A DNA stretch of 64,000 nt, taken from positions 1,116,001 through 1,180,000 of the forward strand of contig NZ_CP041241.1 in the NCBI RefSeq assembly GCF_013488225.1. The letters are read 5' to 3'. Shown here piece after piece: positions 17,917-26,059 of this stretch. Every line of letters begins with the position of its first letter. The stretch's first letter is position 1. Source of the DNA: Sinorhizobium mexicanum (GTDB lineage Bacteria > Pseudomonadota > Alphaproteobacteria > Rhizobiales > Rhizobiaceae). Both the position numbers and the translations under genes were made by a program. Below the pieces are notes generated by a model that had not been told where the DNA came from, searched no databases, and was given only the letters and a program-made list of their open reading frames with translations.

Positions 17917-18666
17917 TCATCGTTGCAGCTCGAACACGAAATCGTAGACGTCGCCCTTGTAGCGCGTCTCGCAGTATTCGACGATCTGGCCGTCCCCGAG
18001 AAAACAGCGCCGTTCGGTCATCAGCAGCGGCGCGCCGGGGTCGCAATTAAGATGCTGGGCATCCTCCTCGCTGGCTGGTCTTGACCGCATTCTCTGGATC
18101 GCGCGCTGAGGCAGAAAGCCACGCGCCTCCAACGCCCCGTAGAGGGAGTCGCCGACGAGATCCGGCGATGGCAGGAAGCGAACCGGAACTGCAGAAATCT
18201 CGACAGCGATCGGTGCAAAATCGGCAGTTCGAACCCGTTTCATGCGGACGACATTGGCGTTGCCGGCGATCCCCAATGCCATCATCTCGGCCGGCGAAGG
18301 CCGACTTATCTGCTTGGAAAGCCAGACGCATCCGGGTGTCAAGCCGCGTGCGCGTATGTCCTCGGAAAAACTCGTCAGCGTCGAGAGTGATTTTTCGACG
18401 CGCGATCCAACTTCCGTGCGGAAGCCATGCCGGCGATTGAGCAATCCCTCCTCTTCAAGCAAGGCGAGCGCTTTTCGTACTGTCACGCGAGAGAGCGAAA
18501 ATGCATCGGCAATGACGCGCTCGCCGGGCAGGGCTGCACCGGCCCTCAAAGCGTTGGAGCGGATTGCGGTCTCGATTGCCGACTTCAATTGCTTGTAGAG
18601 CGGTGAACCGGGCGCCGCGCCGGCAAGTTCCTTGCCCACCAGTTCGATGAAGGTATCGGTTTCCAT
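17917..18666 (-). CDS. GntR/HutC-family regulator with UTRA domain
   Basis: A 249-residue regulator. The N-terminal winged helix is clear (SPLYKQLKSAIETAIRS, then LPGERVIADAFSLSRVTVRK). From about residue 95 a UTRA ligand-binding domain follows (TSFSEDIRARGLTPG, IAVEISAVP, LLMTERRCF). UTRA regulators usually sense a sugar phosphate or amino acid; an amino sugar phosphate fits the adjacent nanEK. The start is at 18666, with GGAG five bases upstream. Shared ATACCAG-N7-CCAG sites suggest it represses itself and the operon downstream. Confidence 0.9.
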   Translation of the reverse strand: METDTFIELVGKELAGAAPGSPLYKQLKSAIETAIRSNALRAGAALPGERVIADAFSLSRVTVRKALALLEEEGLLNRRHGFRTEVGSRVEKSLSTLTSFSEDIRARGLTPGCVWLSKQISRPSPAEMMALGIAGNANVVRMKRVRTADFAPIAVEISAVPVRFLPSPDLVGDSLYGALEARGFLPQRAIQRMRSRPASEEDAQHLNCDPGAPLLMTERRCFLGDGQIVEYCETRYKGDVYDFVFELQR

Positions 18667-18713
18667 TGCCGCTCCACGCAAATTGAACCGCCTGTGGATT
18701 TCATCCACAAACG

Positions 18714-18735
18714 CCAGCTGGAGCTATACTGGTAT
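18714..18735 (-). promoter_or_regulatory. Probable GntR operator before its own gene
   Basis: On the minus strand this reads ATACCAG-TATAGCT-CCAG, the same layout as at 17886. It lies about 50 bases upstream of the GntR start, fitting autoregulation. Confidence 0.55.
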
Positions 18736-18743
18736 TATCCTCC

Positions 18744-18847
18744 TAGAGCAATTCCAGGAAAAGTGTGTAACGGTTTTCCGTCCGGAATTGCGTAGTTTCT
18801 ACGAGTTAGATCATTTCAGCGTTTCAATGAAACAATGAAATGATCTA
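18744..18847. repeat. Intergenic mosaic repeat
   Basis: Nearly identical to the element at 13069-13173: TAGAGCAATTCCAGG, CGGTTTTCCGTCCGG, then the hairpin TAGATCATTTC ... GAAATGATCTA (18807-18817 with 18837-18847). Confidence 0.8.
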
Positions 18848-18921
18848 GCGCAAATCCGCGGATGCACCGGCGCGGAATTCACTTCGCCGGCTGCGCCGCC
18901 AAGTCATTTCCGCGAGGGAGA

Positions 18922-20448
18922 TCATCGATCCGCAAGAAGCGCCCTGCCCGTCATGGCCTCTGGCTGCCGGATCTCCATAAGCGCCAAAATGGTGGGGGCG
19001 ACGTCGGCGAGAATACCGCTGCGCAGGCCTACATCGCGCGACGGCCCCGACAGCAGGACCGGCACCGGATTGATCGTATGGGCCGTGTGCGGCTCCCCGT
19101 TTTCGGGATCGATCATCGTCTCGCAGTTGCCGTGGTCGGCGATGACCAGCATCGACCCGCCCGCACGCGAGACGGTCGCGTCGATTTCACCGAGCGCGCC
19201 GTCGACCGTCTCCACGGCGAGAATGGCCGCATCGAGCTTGCCGGTGTGACCAACCATATCCGGGTTGGCGAAGTTGACGACCACCAGGTCGTAGCCTCCG
19301 CTCTCGATCGCGGTCACAACCTTCGTCGTCAGTTCTGGAGCCGACATCGCGGGTTGCAGGTCATACGTGGCCACTTTGGGCGAGGGTACGAGCGCCCGCT
19401 CCTCCCCTTCATGCGGAACCTCGCGCCCACCGTTCAGAAAATACGTGACGTGGGGGTATTTTTCCGTTTCGGCGAGATGGATTTGCGTCTTCCCGGCTTT
19501 CGCAATCGTCTCGCTCAATCCGTCGTCGAGGCGCTGCGGTGGAAACAACGTGCCCATAGAGGCGTCGAGTTCCGAGCCGTACGAGACCATTCCGACGGCG
19601 GTCGACAGGTCCGGCCCCCTGCCCCGATCGAAGCCATCAAAATCCGGAAGCGTCAGAGCCGCAAGAATCTCACGCACGCGATCCGAGCGGAAGTTCGCAC
19701 AGAGAACCGCGTCTCCGTCGCGAATGCCGGCATAATCGCCGATGACGCTCGGTGGGATGAATTCATCCGTCTTACCCTCGGCCGCGGCAAGAGCGACTGC
19801 CTCCTCTGCCGTACCGGCACGAACGCCCCTGCCTAGAGCGATCGCCTCGTAGGCGAGTCTGACCCGATCCCAGCGGCTGTCCCTGTCCATCGCGAAGAAG
19901 CGGCCGCTGACCGTGGCAACGACAGCACTGTCCGGAAGCTTCTCAGTGAGTTGGCGGAGATACGGCGCCGCCTGCCCCGGTTGGGTATCGCGGCCATCGG
20001 TAAAGGCATGAATGATCGGCCGCACGCCGAGGCTCGCCAGCTCCCGGGCGGTCGCCGCGACATGGTTCATGTGGGAATGCACGCCGCCCGGGGAAACGAG
20101 TCCGAGAATATGGCATACACCCCCCGTCCGCCCGAGCGCGTCCGGCAGCCCGCTCTCGGCGAGCAGATCGCGCAGGGTGCCGTCTGCGATCGCGGCATCG
20201 ATACGCGGCAGCTCCTGCATCACAACGCGCCCCGCTCCGATATTTAGATGCCCCACTTCGGAATTGCCCATCTGTCCCTCGGGCAAGCCAACAGCGGGGC
20301 CATGCGTCGTGAGAAACGCATGCGGACAGGTCGCCCACAAACGATTGAAGTTCGGCGTCTTGGCGAGCAGGACGGCATTGCCTTCTATCTCTTCTCGCCA
20401 GCCCCATCCGTCCATGATCATCAGGACGGTCGGTTTCTTCTTAGCCAA
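18922..20448 (-). CDS. gpmI: 2,3-bisphosphoglycerate-independent phosphoglycerate mutase
   Basis: A 508-residue cytosolic glycolytic enzyme interconverting 3- and 2-phosphoglycerate, dependent on Mn2+. It belongs to the alkaline phosphatase superfamily: VLMIMDGWGWRE holds the first metal Asp, MGNSEVGHLNIGAGR carries the catalytic Ser, TDGRDTQPGQ and VVNFANPDMVGHTG follow, and ADHGNCE near the C-terminus supplies further metal ligands. Full length. The start is TTG at 20448 with AGGGGG six bases upstream. It stands alone between the repeat and a LysR gene. Confidence 0.95.
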   Translation of the reverse strand: MAKKKPTVLMIMDGWGWREEIEGNAVLLAKTPNFNRLWATCPHAFLTTHGPAVGLPEGQMGNSEVGHLNIGAGRVVMQELPRIDAAIADGTLRDLLAESGLPDALGRTGGVCHILGLVSPGGVHSHMNHVAATARELASLGVRPIIHAFTDGRDTQPGQAAPYLRQLTEKLPDSAVVATVSGRFFAMDRDSRWDRVRLAYEAIALGRGVRAGTAEEAVALAAAEGKTDEFIPPSVIGDYAGIRDGDAVLCANFRSDRVREILAALTLPDFDGFDRGRGPDLSTAVGMVSYGSELDASMGTLFPPQRLDDGLSETIAKAGKTQIHLAETEKYPHVTYFLNGGREVPHEGEERALVPSPKVATYDLQPAMSAPELTTKVVTAIESGGYDLVVVNFANPDMVGHTGKLDAAILAVETVDGALGEIDATVSRAGGSMLVIADHGNCETMIDPENGEPHTAHTINPVPVLLSGPSRDVGLRSGILADVAPTILALMEIRQPEAMTGRALLADR

Positions 20449-20478
20449 GGTAACCCCCTATTTGCTTAAGTCCCGGGA

Positions 20479-21441
20479 TTATTCTGCGCCCGGCCGCATC
20501 GCATCCTTCAGCCGCGCCTCCAGGATGGCCAGGAAAGCCCGAAGCTTCTTCGGCACAAAACGGCTGCGCGGATAGAACGCCTTGATCACGCGGCGCGAGA
20601 CGATCTCGCCGTCGAAGACGGAAAGCAGCCTCCCAGCGCGGATTTCCTCGACGATGCTGTAAAGCGGAAGCCGGGCAATGCCGGCGCCCTGGAGGGCCGC
20701 GAGCACGATCGCGCTCTCGAAATTCGAATGAAATGTGCCGTCCACCTGCACGGTGATCTCCTCGTCGTCGAAGCGTGCGCTCCAGGTACGCGGATCGGGC
20801 TTCTGCGTCGTGTGGATCAGGCAGTTGTGTTCTCGAAGGTCGGCCGGCTTGTGCGGTTTCTGCCGCTCGGCGAAGTAGGACGGCGCGGCGCAAATGACAT
20901 AGGGCGCGGGACCGAGCTTGCGCTCGAAAAGGCCGGTGTGGAAGGACTCGTCGTCATCGAAATCGCGGCTGCCGATCACGACGTCCACGCCGCGTTCCAT
21001 GAGATTCACCGAGTAGGCACTGACGGTGAGCTCGACCTTTATTGAAGGATATCGCGCGTTGAAATCGACGATCGCCGGTGCGACGAGCGCCTGGCCGACG
21101 CCCGGCGTGCTGTGAACCCGGAGAGTCCCGATCAATTCGCTGCTCAGCCCGCTCGCATCCGCCTTCGCGGCGTCGATCTCGGCAAGGATGCGCGTGCAGT
21201 GATCGAAGAAGACACTCCCCGCATCGGTTAGAAAGACGGCATGCGTCGAGCGGTTAAGCAGGGTGAGCTTCAGCGCCTCCTCGAGTTGGGAGACGTGCTT
21301 GCTCATATAGGACGGCGACTTGCCAAAGATCTTTGCGGCGGTGGTGAAGCTGCCATGCTGCACCACGCGCGTGAAGATCACGATGTCGTTGAGATCGAGC
21401 CCGTCAAAGCTCGATCTCGGCATGTCGGAAGACTTGATCAT
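20479..21441 (-). CDS. LysR-family regulator
   Basis: About 320 residues. The N-terminal helix-turn-helix reads FTTAAKIFGKSPSYMSKHVSQ (residues about 25-45), followed by the LysR dimer helix and a substrate-binding fold (GTLRVHSTPGVGQALVAP). It ends the co-directional run tctA-tctB-tctC-tctC-cupin-eutA-like-LysR, so it may control the uptake cassette; the effector is unknown. Starts at 21441 and 21423 are both possible and neither has a well-spaced binding site; longer readings overlap the preceding gene. Confidence 0.85.
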   Translation of the reverse strand: MIKSSDMPRSSFDGLDLNDIVIFTRVVQHGSFTTAAKIFGKSPSYMSKHVSQLEEALKLTLLNRSTHAVFLTDAGSVFFDHCTRILAEIDAAKADASGLSSELIGTLRVHSTPGVGQALVAPAIVDFNARYPSIKVELTVSAYSVNLMERGVDVVIGSRDFDDDESFHTGLFERKLGPAPYVICAAPSYFAERQKPHKPADLREHNCLIHTTQKPDPRTWSARFDDEEITVQVDGTFHSNFESAIVLAALQGAGIARLPLYSIVEEIRAGRLLSVFDGEIVSRRVIKAFYPRSRFVPKKLRAFLAILEARLKDAMRPGAE

Positions 21442-21478
21442 CTCCGGCGTCTTGGCACAACTCTGCGCCGGGGACAAT

Positions 21479-22984
21479 TCAAGAAAAGAGCAACGACTTG
21501 ATAACAACGGGAATAACCCCCGGCGGGTTCATAAACTCGCCGAGATCGACGTAGTCCAGATCCTTCAGCCGCACGCCGTCGATGGAAATCAGGTGTGACT
21601 GGATGCCGAGCTCCCGATCGAGAATCCGGCCGATCGTCTGGCCGACGTCGCCATCGATCATCAGCACCAGCAATTCCTTGCGCTCGCCGTCCGGCGCTGC
21701 AACCATCTTGATCGCCTTGGCCATGGCGAGCAGGCGCTGGTAGTCCGGTGTCCCGGTCCAGGAGAAAGCAAGGGCCGTCATCGCGGAAACATCGTGATCC
21801 TGCCTGGCGGCGCTCTCACGGAATGCAGCGGCGATTTCCCCCGGATCGATCTCTTCGGAAAGCGTCTTTCCGAGATGGACCACAGGGATATTGTGTTTCG
21901 GCAAAGCGTCGGCGCCGTTCATGTAGAGCGTCTTGCCGCTCACCTGCACGGTGAATTGCGATGCGCCGATGACGGTCGCACGGATGCGTTGCCCGGCATC
22001 GACGACCGGTATCTCGATGCGCGGTTTGAGCTGCGCCACGATCTCGGTGGCGAGATCCCGCGCTATATCGCCATGATCATTCGGCTCGTAGTCGAAAATG
22101 TACTCGGAGACGCCACCGGAAAAGGTGATGTAGGTGGGCTGGACCGGGCGTTCGAGAGGTTCCGTCAGCAGGAGGCGCTGGCCGAGCGCGTCGAGCGGCT
22201 CGCCGAGTATTTCATCGACCGCGGCCGCAGCCAGGCGCTTCGCAATGGCACGGCGGTTCTCGGGGTTGGCAATCGTCGCGGGATCCGTGCCGAGCCCGAG
22301 TACGTCGGCAACGATCCGGGCAGAATCGTCAATGCGCGACCAGGTACCTTGGGCATCCCGCGCCAGCAGCCGTCCGCCAACGGCAAAGGCGGCGACGCTT
22401 ACGATTTCTCCCTTGTCGATCAACGCAAGCTTGGTCGTGCCGCCGCCGATATCGACATGCAGACCGCAGGCGTCCCTTTTCTTCGAGAGCGCGGTCGCGC
22501 CCGAACCATGGGCCGCGAGCATGCATTCGAGCTTGTGGCCGGCCGTCGCACAGACGAACCGCCCGGATTCGTTTGCAAAGATCTCGTCAATCGCCCGCGC
22601 GTTCTTTCGCTTGATCGCCTCGCCGGTCAGGATGACGGCGCCGGTGTCAATGTGGCTGCGCTTGTAACCCGCGTCGTGATAGCAGTGCTGAAAGAAGTGT
22701 CTCAACTCGTGCGCATCGATCGTCCCGTCCGGCAAAAACGGCGTGAGCAGGATCGGCGAGCGCCAGACCACCCGCCGATCGACGACGACGAAACGGCTGG
22801 AAAGATCGTCCGTCTCCCGCCGCAGGACGACATTTGCAAACAAGAGGTGAGAGGTGGAACTGCCGATATCGATACCGACCGTCAACAGATCGACGGTTTC
22901 CTGTTTCCACAGCCAGTCCGCGATCTGCTGACGTTCGCTGTCAGACAGATTGTCATGCTCGTGGTCGAAATCGAGATCGTGCAC
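21479..22984 (-). CDS. EutA-like reactivating ATPase (copy 1)
   Basis: A 501-residue member of the EutA family, in which the founding protein uses ATP to reactivate B12-dependent ethanolamine ammonia-lyase. The actin/Hsp70-type nucleotide fold is visible: phosphate 1 loop VGIDIGSSTSHLLF near residue 36, the segment GLHVDIGGGTTKLALID near 173, and ITFSGGVSEYIF near 290. The start is GTG at 22984, preceded by an ideal AAGGAGGAG. No eutB or eutC is present. The upstream gene encodes a bicupin, as it does for the paralogue at 48866. The true partner enzyme is unknown. Confidence 0.8.
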   Translation of the reverse strand: MHDLDFDHEHDNLSDSERQQIADWLWKQETVDLLTVGIDIGSSTSHLLFANVVLRRETDDLSSRFVVVDRRVVWRSPILLTPFLPDGTIDAHELRHFFQHCYHDAGYKRSHIDTGAVILTGEAIKRKNARAIDEIFANESGRFVCATAGHKLECMLAAHGSGATALSKKRDACGLHVDIGGGTTKLALIDKGEIVSVAAFAVGGRLLARDAQGTWSRIDDSARIVADVLGLGTDPATIANPENRRAIAKRLAAAAVDEILGEPLDALGQRLLLTEPLERPVQPTYITFSGGVSEYIFDYEPNDHGDIARDLATEIVAQLKPRIEIPVVDAGQRIRATVIGASQFTVQVSGKTLYMNGADALPKHNIPVVHLGKTLSEEIDPGEIAAAFRESAARQDHDVSAMTALAFSWTGTPDYQRLLAMAKAIKMVAAPDGERKELLVLMIDGDVGQTIGRILDRELGIQSHLISIDGVRLKDLDYVDLGEFMNPPGVIPVVIKSLLFS

Positions 22985-22997
22985 GCAACTCCTCCTT

Positions 22998-23101
22998 CTC
23001 TACAGCGCCGCGCGTATCAAGCGCGTAGGGGCGCAGTAGCACCATGAACTGCCTCATGATTTTGTCCTTAAAGCGGTTCCGCTCTAGAACAAAATCACGC
23101 A
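22998..23101. repeat. Intergenic mosaic repeat between cupin and EutA-like gene
   Basis: A two-part element: TACAGCGCCGCGCGT ... GCGCGTA ... CGCAGTAGC, then ATGATTTTGTCCTTAAAGCG with complementary AACAAAATCACGCAGT. It is related to 8008-8112. Confidence 0.65.
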
Positions 23102-23143
23102 GTGAAGCCCGGCCGCCGACCTGGCTTCACTGCATGCCGCGCC

Positions 23144-24385
23144 TTACGTCGCCGGACCGGCAAGGATCGGCGTCTGGATGACGCCCGTCAGGCTTTCCTG
23201 CGGCAGGGCCATGATCGCCGGCTCGTCGAAGATGTCGCCCATGGCCGACGGAACTCCGGTCTTCTGCAGTTCCTCGAGGAACTTGCGGTGTACGCGCGGA
23301 TCCTGATCCTCGTATTCGATCTGCCGTCCACCGTCCTTGACCGAAGTCGCACCGCCGCCTTCCGCACTCTTGCGGCGCAGCGAGATGAACGGGTAACGCC
23401 GGCTGCCGAGGCTGCAGGCGACGTAGCGCGCCGGCTGATCGCAGGTGTTGAAATGCTGATGGTACATCCAGAACGGCGGCGTATACATGAAGCCGTGGCG
23501 CCACGGAATTTCCTTGAACTCGGAGTCTCCCTCGTACCACATCAGCGAGTATCCCTCGCCGTCAACCGCGTGCACGTGCGTTCCGGCGGCGTGGCGGTGG
23601 GCCTTCTTGTAGCGGCCGACCGGCATCTGCGAAACGTGGGAATGCATCGTTCCGTCAGCCAGCACGAAATTGACGTTGAGCGATCCCTTGCCGCGTCCCT
23701 CGAATTCATAGAGCTTGAAGCTCGTCAGATCGTGGACGAAGTTGGTTTCCCAGATGTTCTGCACCTTTCGCGCCGATTCCAAGCCATAGGAATAAAGTGC
23801 GCCCTCGCCTTCGAAATGCTTGGCCTGGCCGATGCGGTCCTTGAAGGCGAAGTCATTGTCGAAGACGAAATCGAGGTTGTGATAGAGATTGATGGTCAGC
23901 GGCGCATTGTTCGTGCAGGAGAGACGCACCGTATCGACACCGGAACCGTTGTTGAACTGGTAGAGGCAGTTCAACGGGATCGCAAAGAGCGCCTTCGGCC
24001 CCCATTCGAAGGTGCGGACCTCGCCGTTCGGGAGCCATACGGTCGTCGACCCATAGCCTGACAGGACATAGAAGAACGCTTCATAGAGGTGCTTCACAGG
24101 GCGCGTCTTGCGGCCAGGCAACACTTCGATGACGTAGTTCGCCATGAAGTCGCCCATACCATGGGTATGCGCGAAGCAGCCGCGTGCATCGTAGCGGTCC
24201 CACGGCCCGGTTTCCAGCGCAAGCAGATCGTGCCCGAGATCGAAATGGATCGGGATACCCTCGCCCTTGGACCAATCCTTATAGGGATCGACAAGGAATT
24301 TGGTGTTGCCGGGATCCGGCACCGCAACCGGTTCACCACTGAGCGGCGTTGTATCGACTGTACTGGCCATCTGGTTCACTTTCAT
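23144..24385 (-). CDS. Bicupin protein, possible metalloenzyme (copy 1)
   Basis: About 413 residues with two cupin domains and no signal peptide. In the N-terminal cupin the usual metal ligands are reduced (KHLYEAFFYVLSG, His 99 and Glu 102). The C-terminal cupin keeps a His-x-His pair (KAHRH, 263/265) and a later pair (MYHQHF, 309/311), enough for an iron site as in gentisate-type dioxygenases. It is paralogous to the protein at 47616, and both are followed by a EutA-like gene. Similar cupins are sometimes labelled ethanolamine ammonia-lyase activating proteins. ATGs at 24385 and 24370 are both possible starts. Confidence 0.75.
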   Translation of the reverse strand: MKVNQMASTVDTTPLSGEPVAVPDPGNTKFLVDPYKDWSKGEGIPIHFDLGHDLLALETGPWDRYDARGCFAHTHGMGDFMANYVIEVLPGRKTRPVKHLYEAFFYVLSGYGSTTVWLPNGEVRTFEWGPKALFAIPLNCLYQFNNGSGVDTVRLSCTNNAPLTINLYHNLDFVFDNDFAFKDRIGQAKHFEGEGALYSYGLESARKVQNIWETNFVHDLTSFKLYEFEGRGKGSLNVNFVLADGTMHSHVSQMPVGRYKKAHRHAAGTHVHAVDGEGYSLMWYEGDSEFKEIPWRHGFMYTPPFWMYHQHFNTCDQPARYVACSLGSRRYPFISLRRKSAEGGGATSVKDGGRQIEYEDQDPRVHRKFLEELQKTGVPSAMGDIFDEPAIMALPQESLTGVIQTPILAGPAT

Positions 24386-24894
24386 TTCGCTTTGTCGTTC
24401 CGCATTCGGCACGAACTATGAGTCTTTTGTGCCGGCATCGGTAGCGTGTTTTCGGAAAAGGCGTTTTCCCGACGCTATGCTCCCATGCCGGTCGCCCCTG
24501 GCCTCCGAAAGGACGAATTGCCGCCAAGCGAGGCCGCCTTCAGTAGCCGCGGGGGACAATCATGGGAGCGCTCAGGACGGGCCTCGCTGCAAGGCGGCGC
24601 ACCGCGGCGGCGGTGAGCCCGCTGTTCGCCGAGGTCGAAGGCCGAAACCGTGAAGCCGACGACGCCGATTTTCATTTCCACATCAGCATTTGTTGGCCGC
24701 GCCACAGCGACACGCCTCTTCCAGGACATGAAAACGCCTGCGCAAACCTTTGAATCACTGCATAATTTTTCCTTGAACTGGCTAGGTTCAAGGAATGGCA
24801 CTGGCACATCACGCAAGGCGTCGATGGCGCGCATGTTCTGGCGCTGCCAGATGAACGGGCGGCGGCAAGACCGCCGCCCGCACAGCCGCAAGGC
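24386..24894. other. Intergenic stretch, degenerate repeats only
   Basis: This 509-base gap within a co-directional gene run holds no convincing gene. A minus-strand frame from 24891 to 24475 is open but has poor composition and no ribosome binding site. The gap contains a repeat remnant at 24749-24800 and a short GC-rich hairpin region near 24445-24480. Confidence 0.45.
24749..24800. repeat. Degenerate palindromic mosaic element
   Basis: ACTGCATAATTTTTCCTTGAAC-type unit with the complementary GTTCAAGGAATGGCA. It is a diverged relative of the element at 12379-12408. Confidence 0.5.
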
Positions 24895-25902
24895 TCAGTT
24901 CCGCGACAAGAGAGCCTCTTTCAGAAACTCAACGATCTCGGGCGTCTGATCCAGTGCCGCCTTGACCGTTACCGCGACGTCGTCGCCGACCTTCGGATCC
25001 ACCGGCAGGCTGAGAGACTTGGCCTTTTCCAGGAATTCCGGATCGGACGTGGCGGCAGTGTAGGCGTCGCGCAGTGCCTTCAACCGGTCTTCCGGAATTC
25101 CGTTCGGACCCGCCGTCAGGCGAGAAATGTTGCTTTGCGAGGCTACCAGCGCAATGACCTTCTTGGCATCTTCATCGTCGACCAGCGAGGCGAGCTGCGG
25201 CACGTCCGTCTCCGAACCGCCGATCTGGGCGATGATGCGGCCATTACCCTCATCGACGAACTGTTGGAACGAGGAACGCGAGGCAATGATCCCCTGCACT
25301 TCGCCACGTCGCAAGGCAAGTTGGTCGTCGCTGCCGTTGTAGCCGGAAACGATCTGGATCGGCAGATGGAGCGCGTTGACCAGCATCGTGGTCTCGATCG
25401 TCGAGGCGCTGCCGACACCGGCGGAAGCAAACCGGATCGGCTCCTTCAGAGCCTTGAGCTGCTCGTAGCTCTCGATGCCGGAATCCTTGCTCACGACGAT
25501 GACGCGCGGGTCGGAGGCGACCTTTCCGATCCAGGACATGTCCGCGAGGTCGAACTTGATGCCGGGGTCACCGCCAAGCTGCCCGTAGATGAGGCCGGTG
25601 TTGAACGTACCGAATGTCAGGCCATCCGGCTCGGAAGCGTAGATATAGTTCGCTCCAATGAGGTGGCCGGCGCCGGGCATGTTCTGGACGACGAAGGTCG
25701 AGCCCGGCAGATACTTCTGCATGAACTGCGCCACGAGACGACCATTGGTGTCGTAGCCGCCGCCCGGTCCGGTCGCGACGATGTAGTTGACGGTCTTGCC
25801 GTTGAAGAACTCCTTGCCTTCCTGCGCCCAAGCGGCGGCCGTCGAGATCGTAAGCAAAGCCGCGGTCGCGCAAGCGGCCATGCGAATTGAATGCCATTTC
25901 AT
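24895..25902 (-). CDS. tctC: Tripartite tricarboxylate transporter binding protein TctC (copy 1)
   Basis: A 335-residue periplasmic binding protein of the Bug/TctC family. A Sec signal peptide (MKWHSIRMAACATAALLTIS ... AWA) is followed by the conserved VNYIVATGPGGGYDTNGR, which contacts the carboxylate ligand, and VVQNMPGAGHLIGANY. It would bind a carboxylated substrate and deliver it to TctAB encoded upstream. GGGAGG precedes the ATG at 25902. By eye it is very similar throughout to the TctC encoded immediately upstream, from which it is separated by a mosaic repeat. Confidence 0.92.
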   Translation of the reverse strand: MKWHSIRMAACATAALLTISTAAAWAQEGKEFFNGKTVNYIVATGPGGGYDTNGRLVAQFMQKYLPGSTFVVQNMPGAGHLIGANYIYASEPDGLTFGTFNTGLIYGQLGGDPGIKFDLADMSWIGKVASDPRVIVVSKDSGIESYEQLKALKEPIRFASAGVGSASTIETTMLVNALHLPIQIVSGYNGSDDQLALRRGEVQGIIASRSSFQQFVDEGNGRIIAQIGGSETDVPQLASLVDDEDAKKVIALVASQSNISRLTAGPNGIPEDRLKALRDAYTAATSDPEFLEKAKSLSLPVDPKVGDDVAVTVKAALDQTPEIVEFLKEALLSRN

Positions 25903-25940
25903 TGATTTTCCTCCCAGTTGAAGCTTGAAAATTCGATAGC

Positions 25941-26056
25941 GCGGGATGAGGAAAAGTGTGCGCGGTTTTCCGCCCGCATCCCGCTCTAACTTATTAGAAT
26001 CGATCACATTTTATGACTTTTGGTCGGTTCGACCCAAAGCCATTGTGATCTGGTGC
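25941..26056. repeat. RIME-like intergenic repeat between the two tctC genes
   Basis: AAGTGTGCGCGGTTTTCCGC, then a long imperfect hairpin from GATCACATTTTATG to TGTGATCTGG. It shares GTGTG-GCGGTTTTCCGC and GTGATCTGGTGCGC with the element at 35533-35626. Confidence 0.75.
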
Positions 26057-26059
26057 GCA

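Noticed and set aside
21479..22984. Literal annotation as ethanolamine ammonia-lyase reactivase
   Set aside because: No eutB, eutC or other ethanolamine genes are present, so only the family (EutA-like) is reported, not the function.
24475..24891. 138-residue frame on the minus strand in the gap before the cupin gene
   Set aside because: No ribosome binding site, odd composition (Arg, Cys, Pro) and overlap with a repeat remnant.
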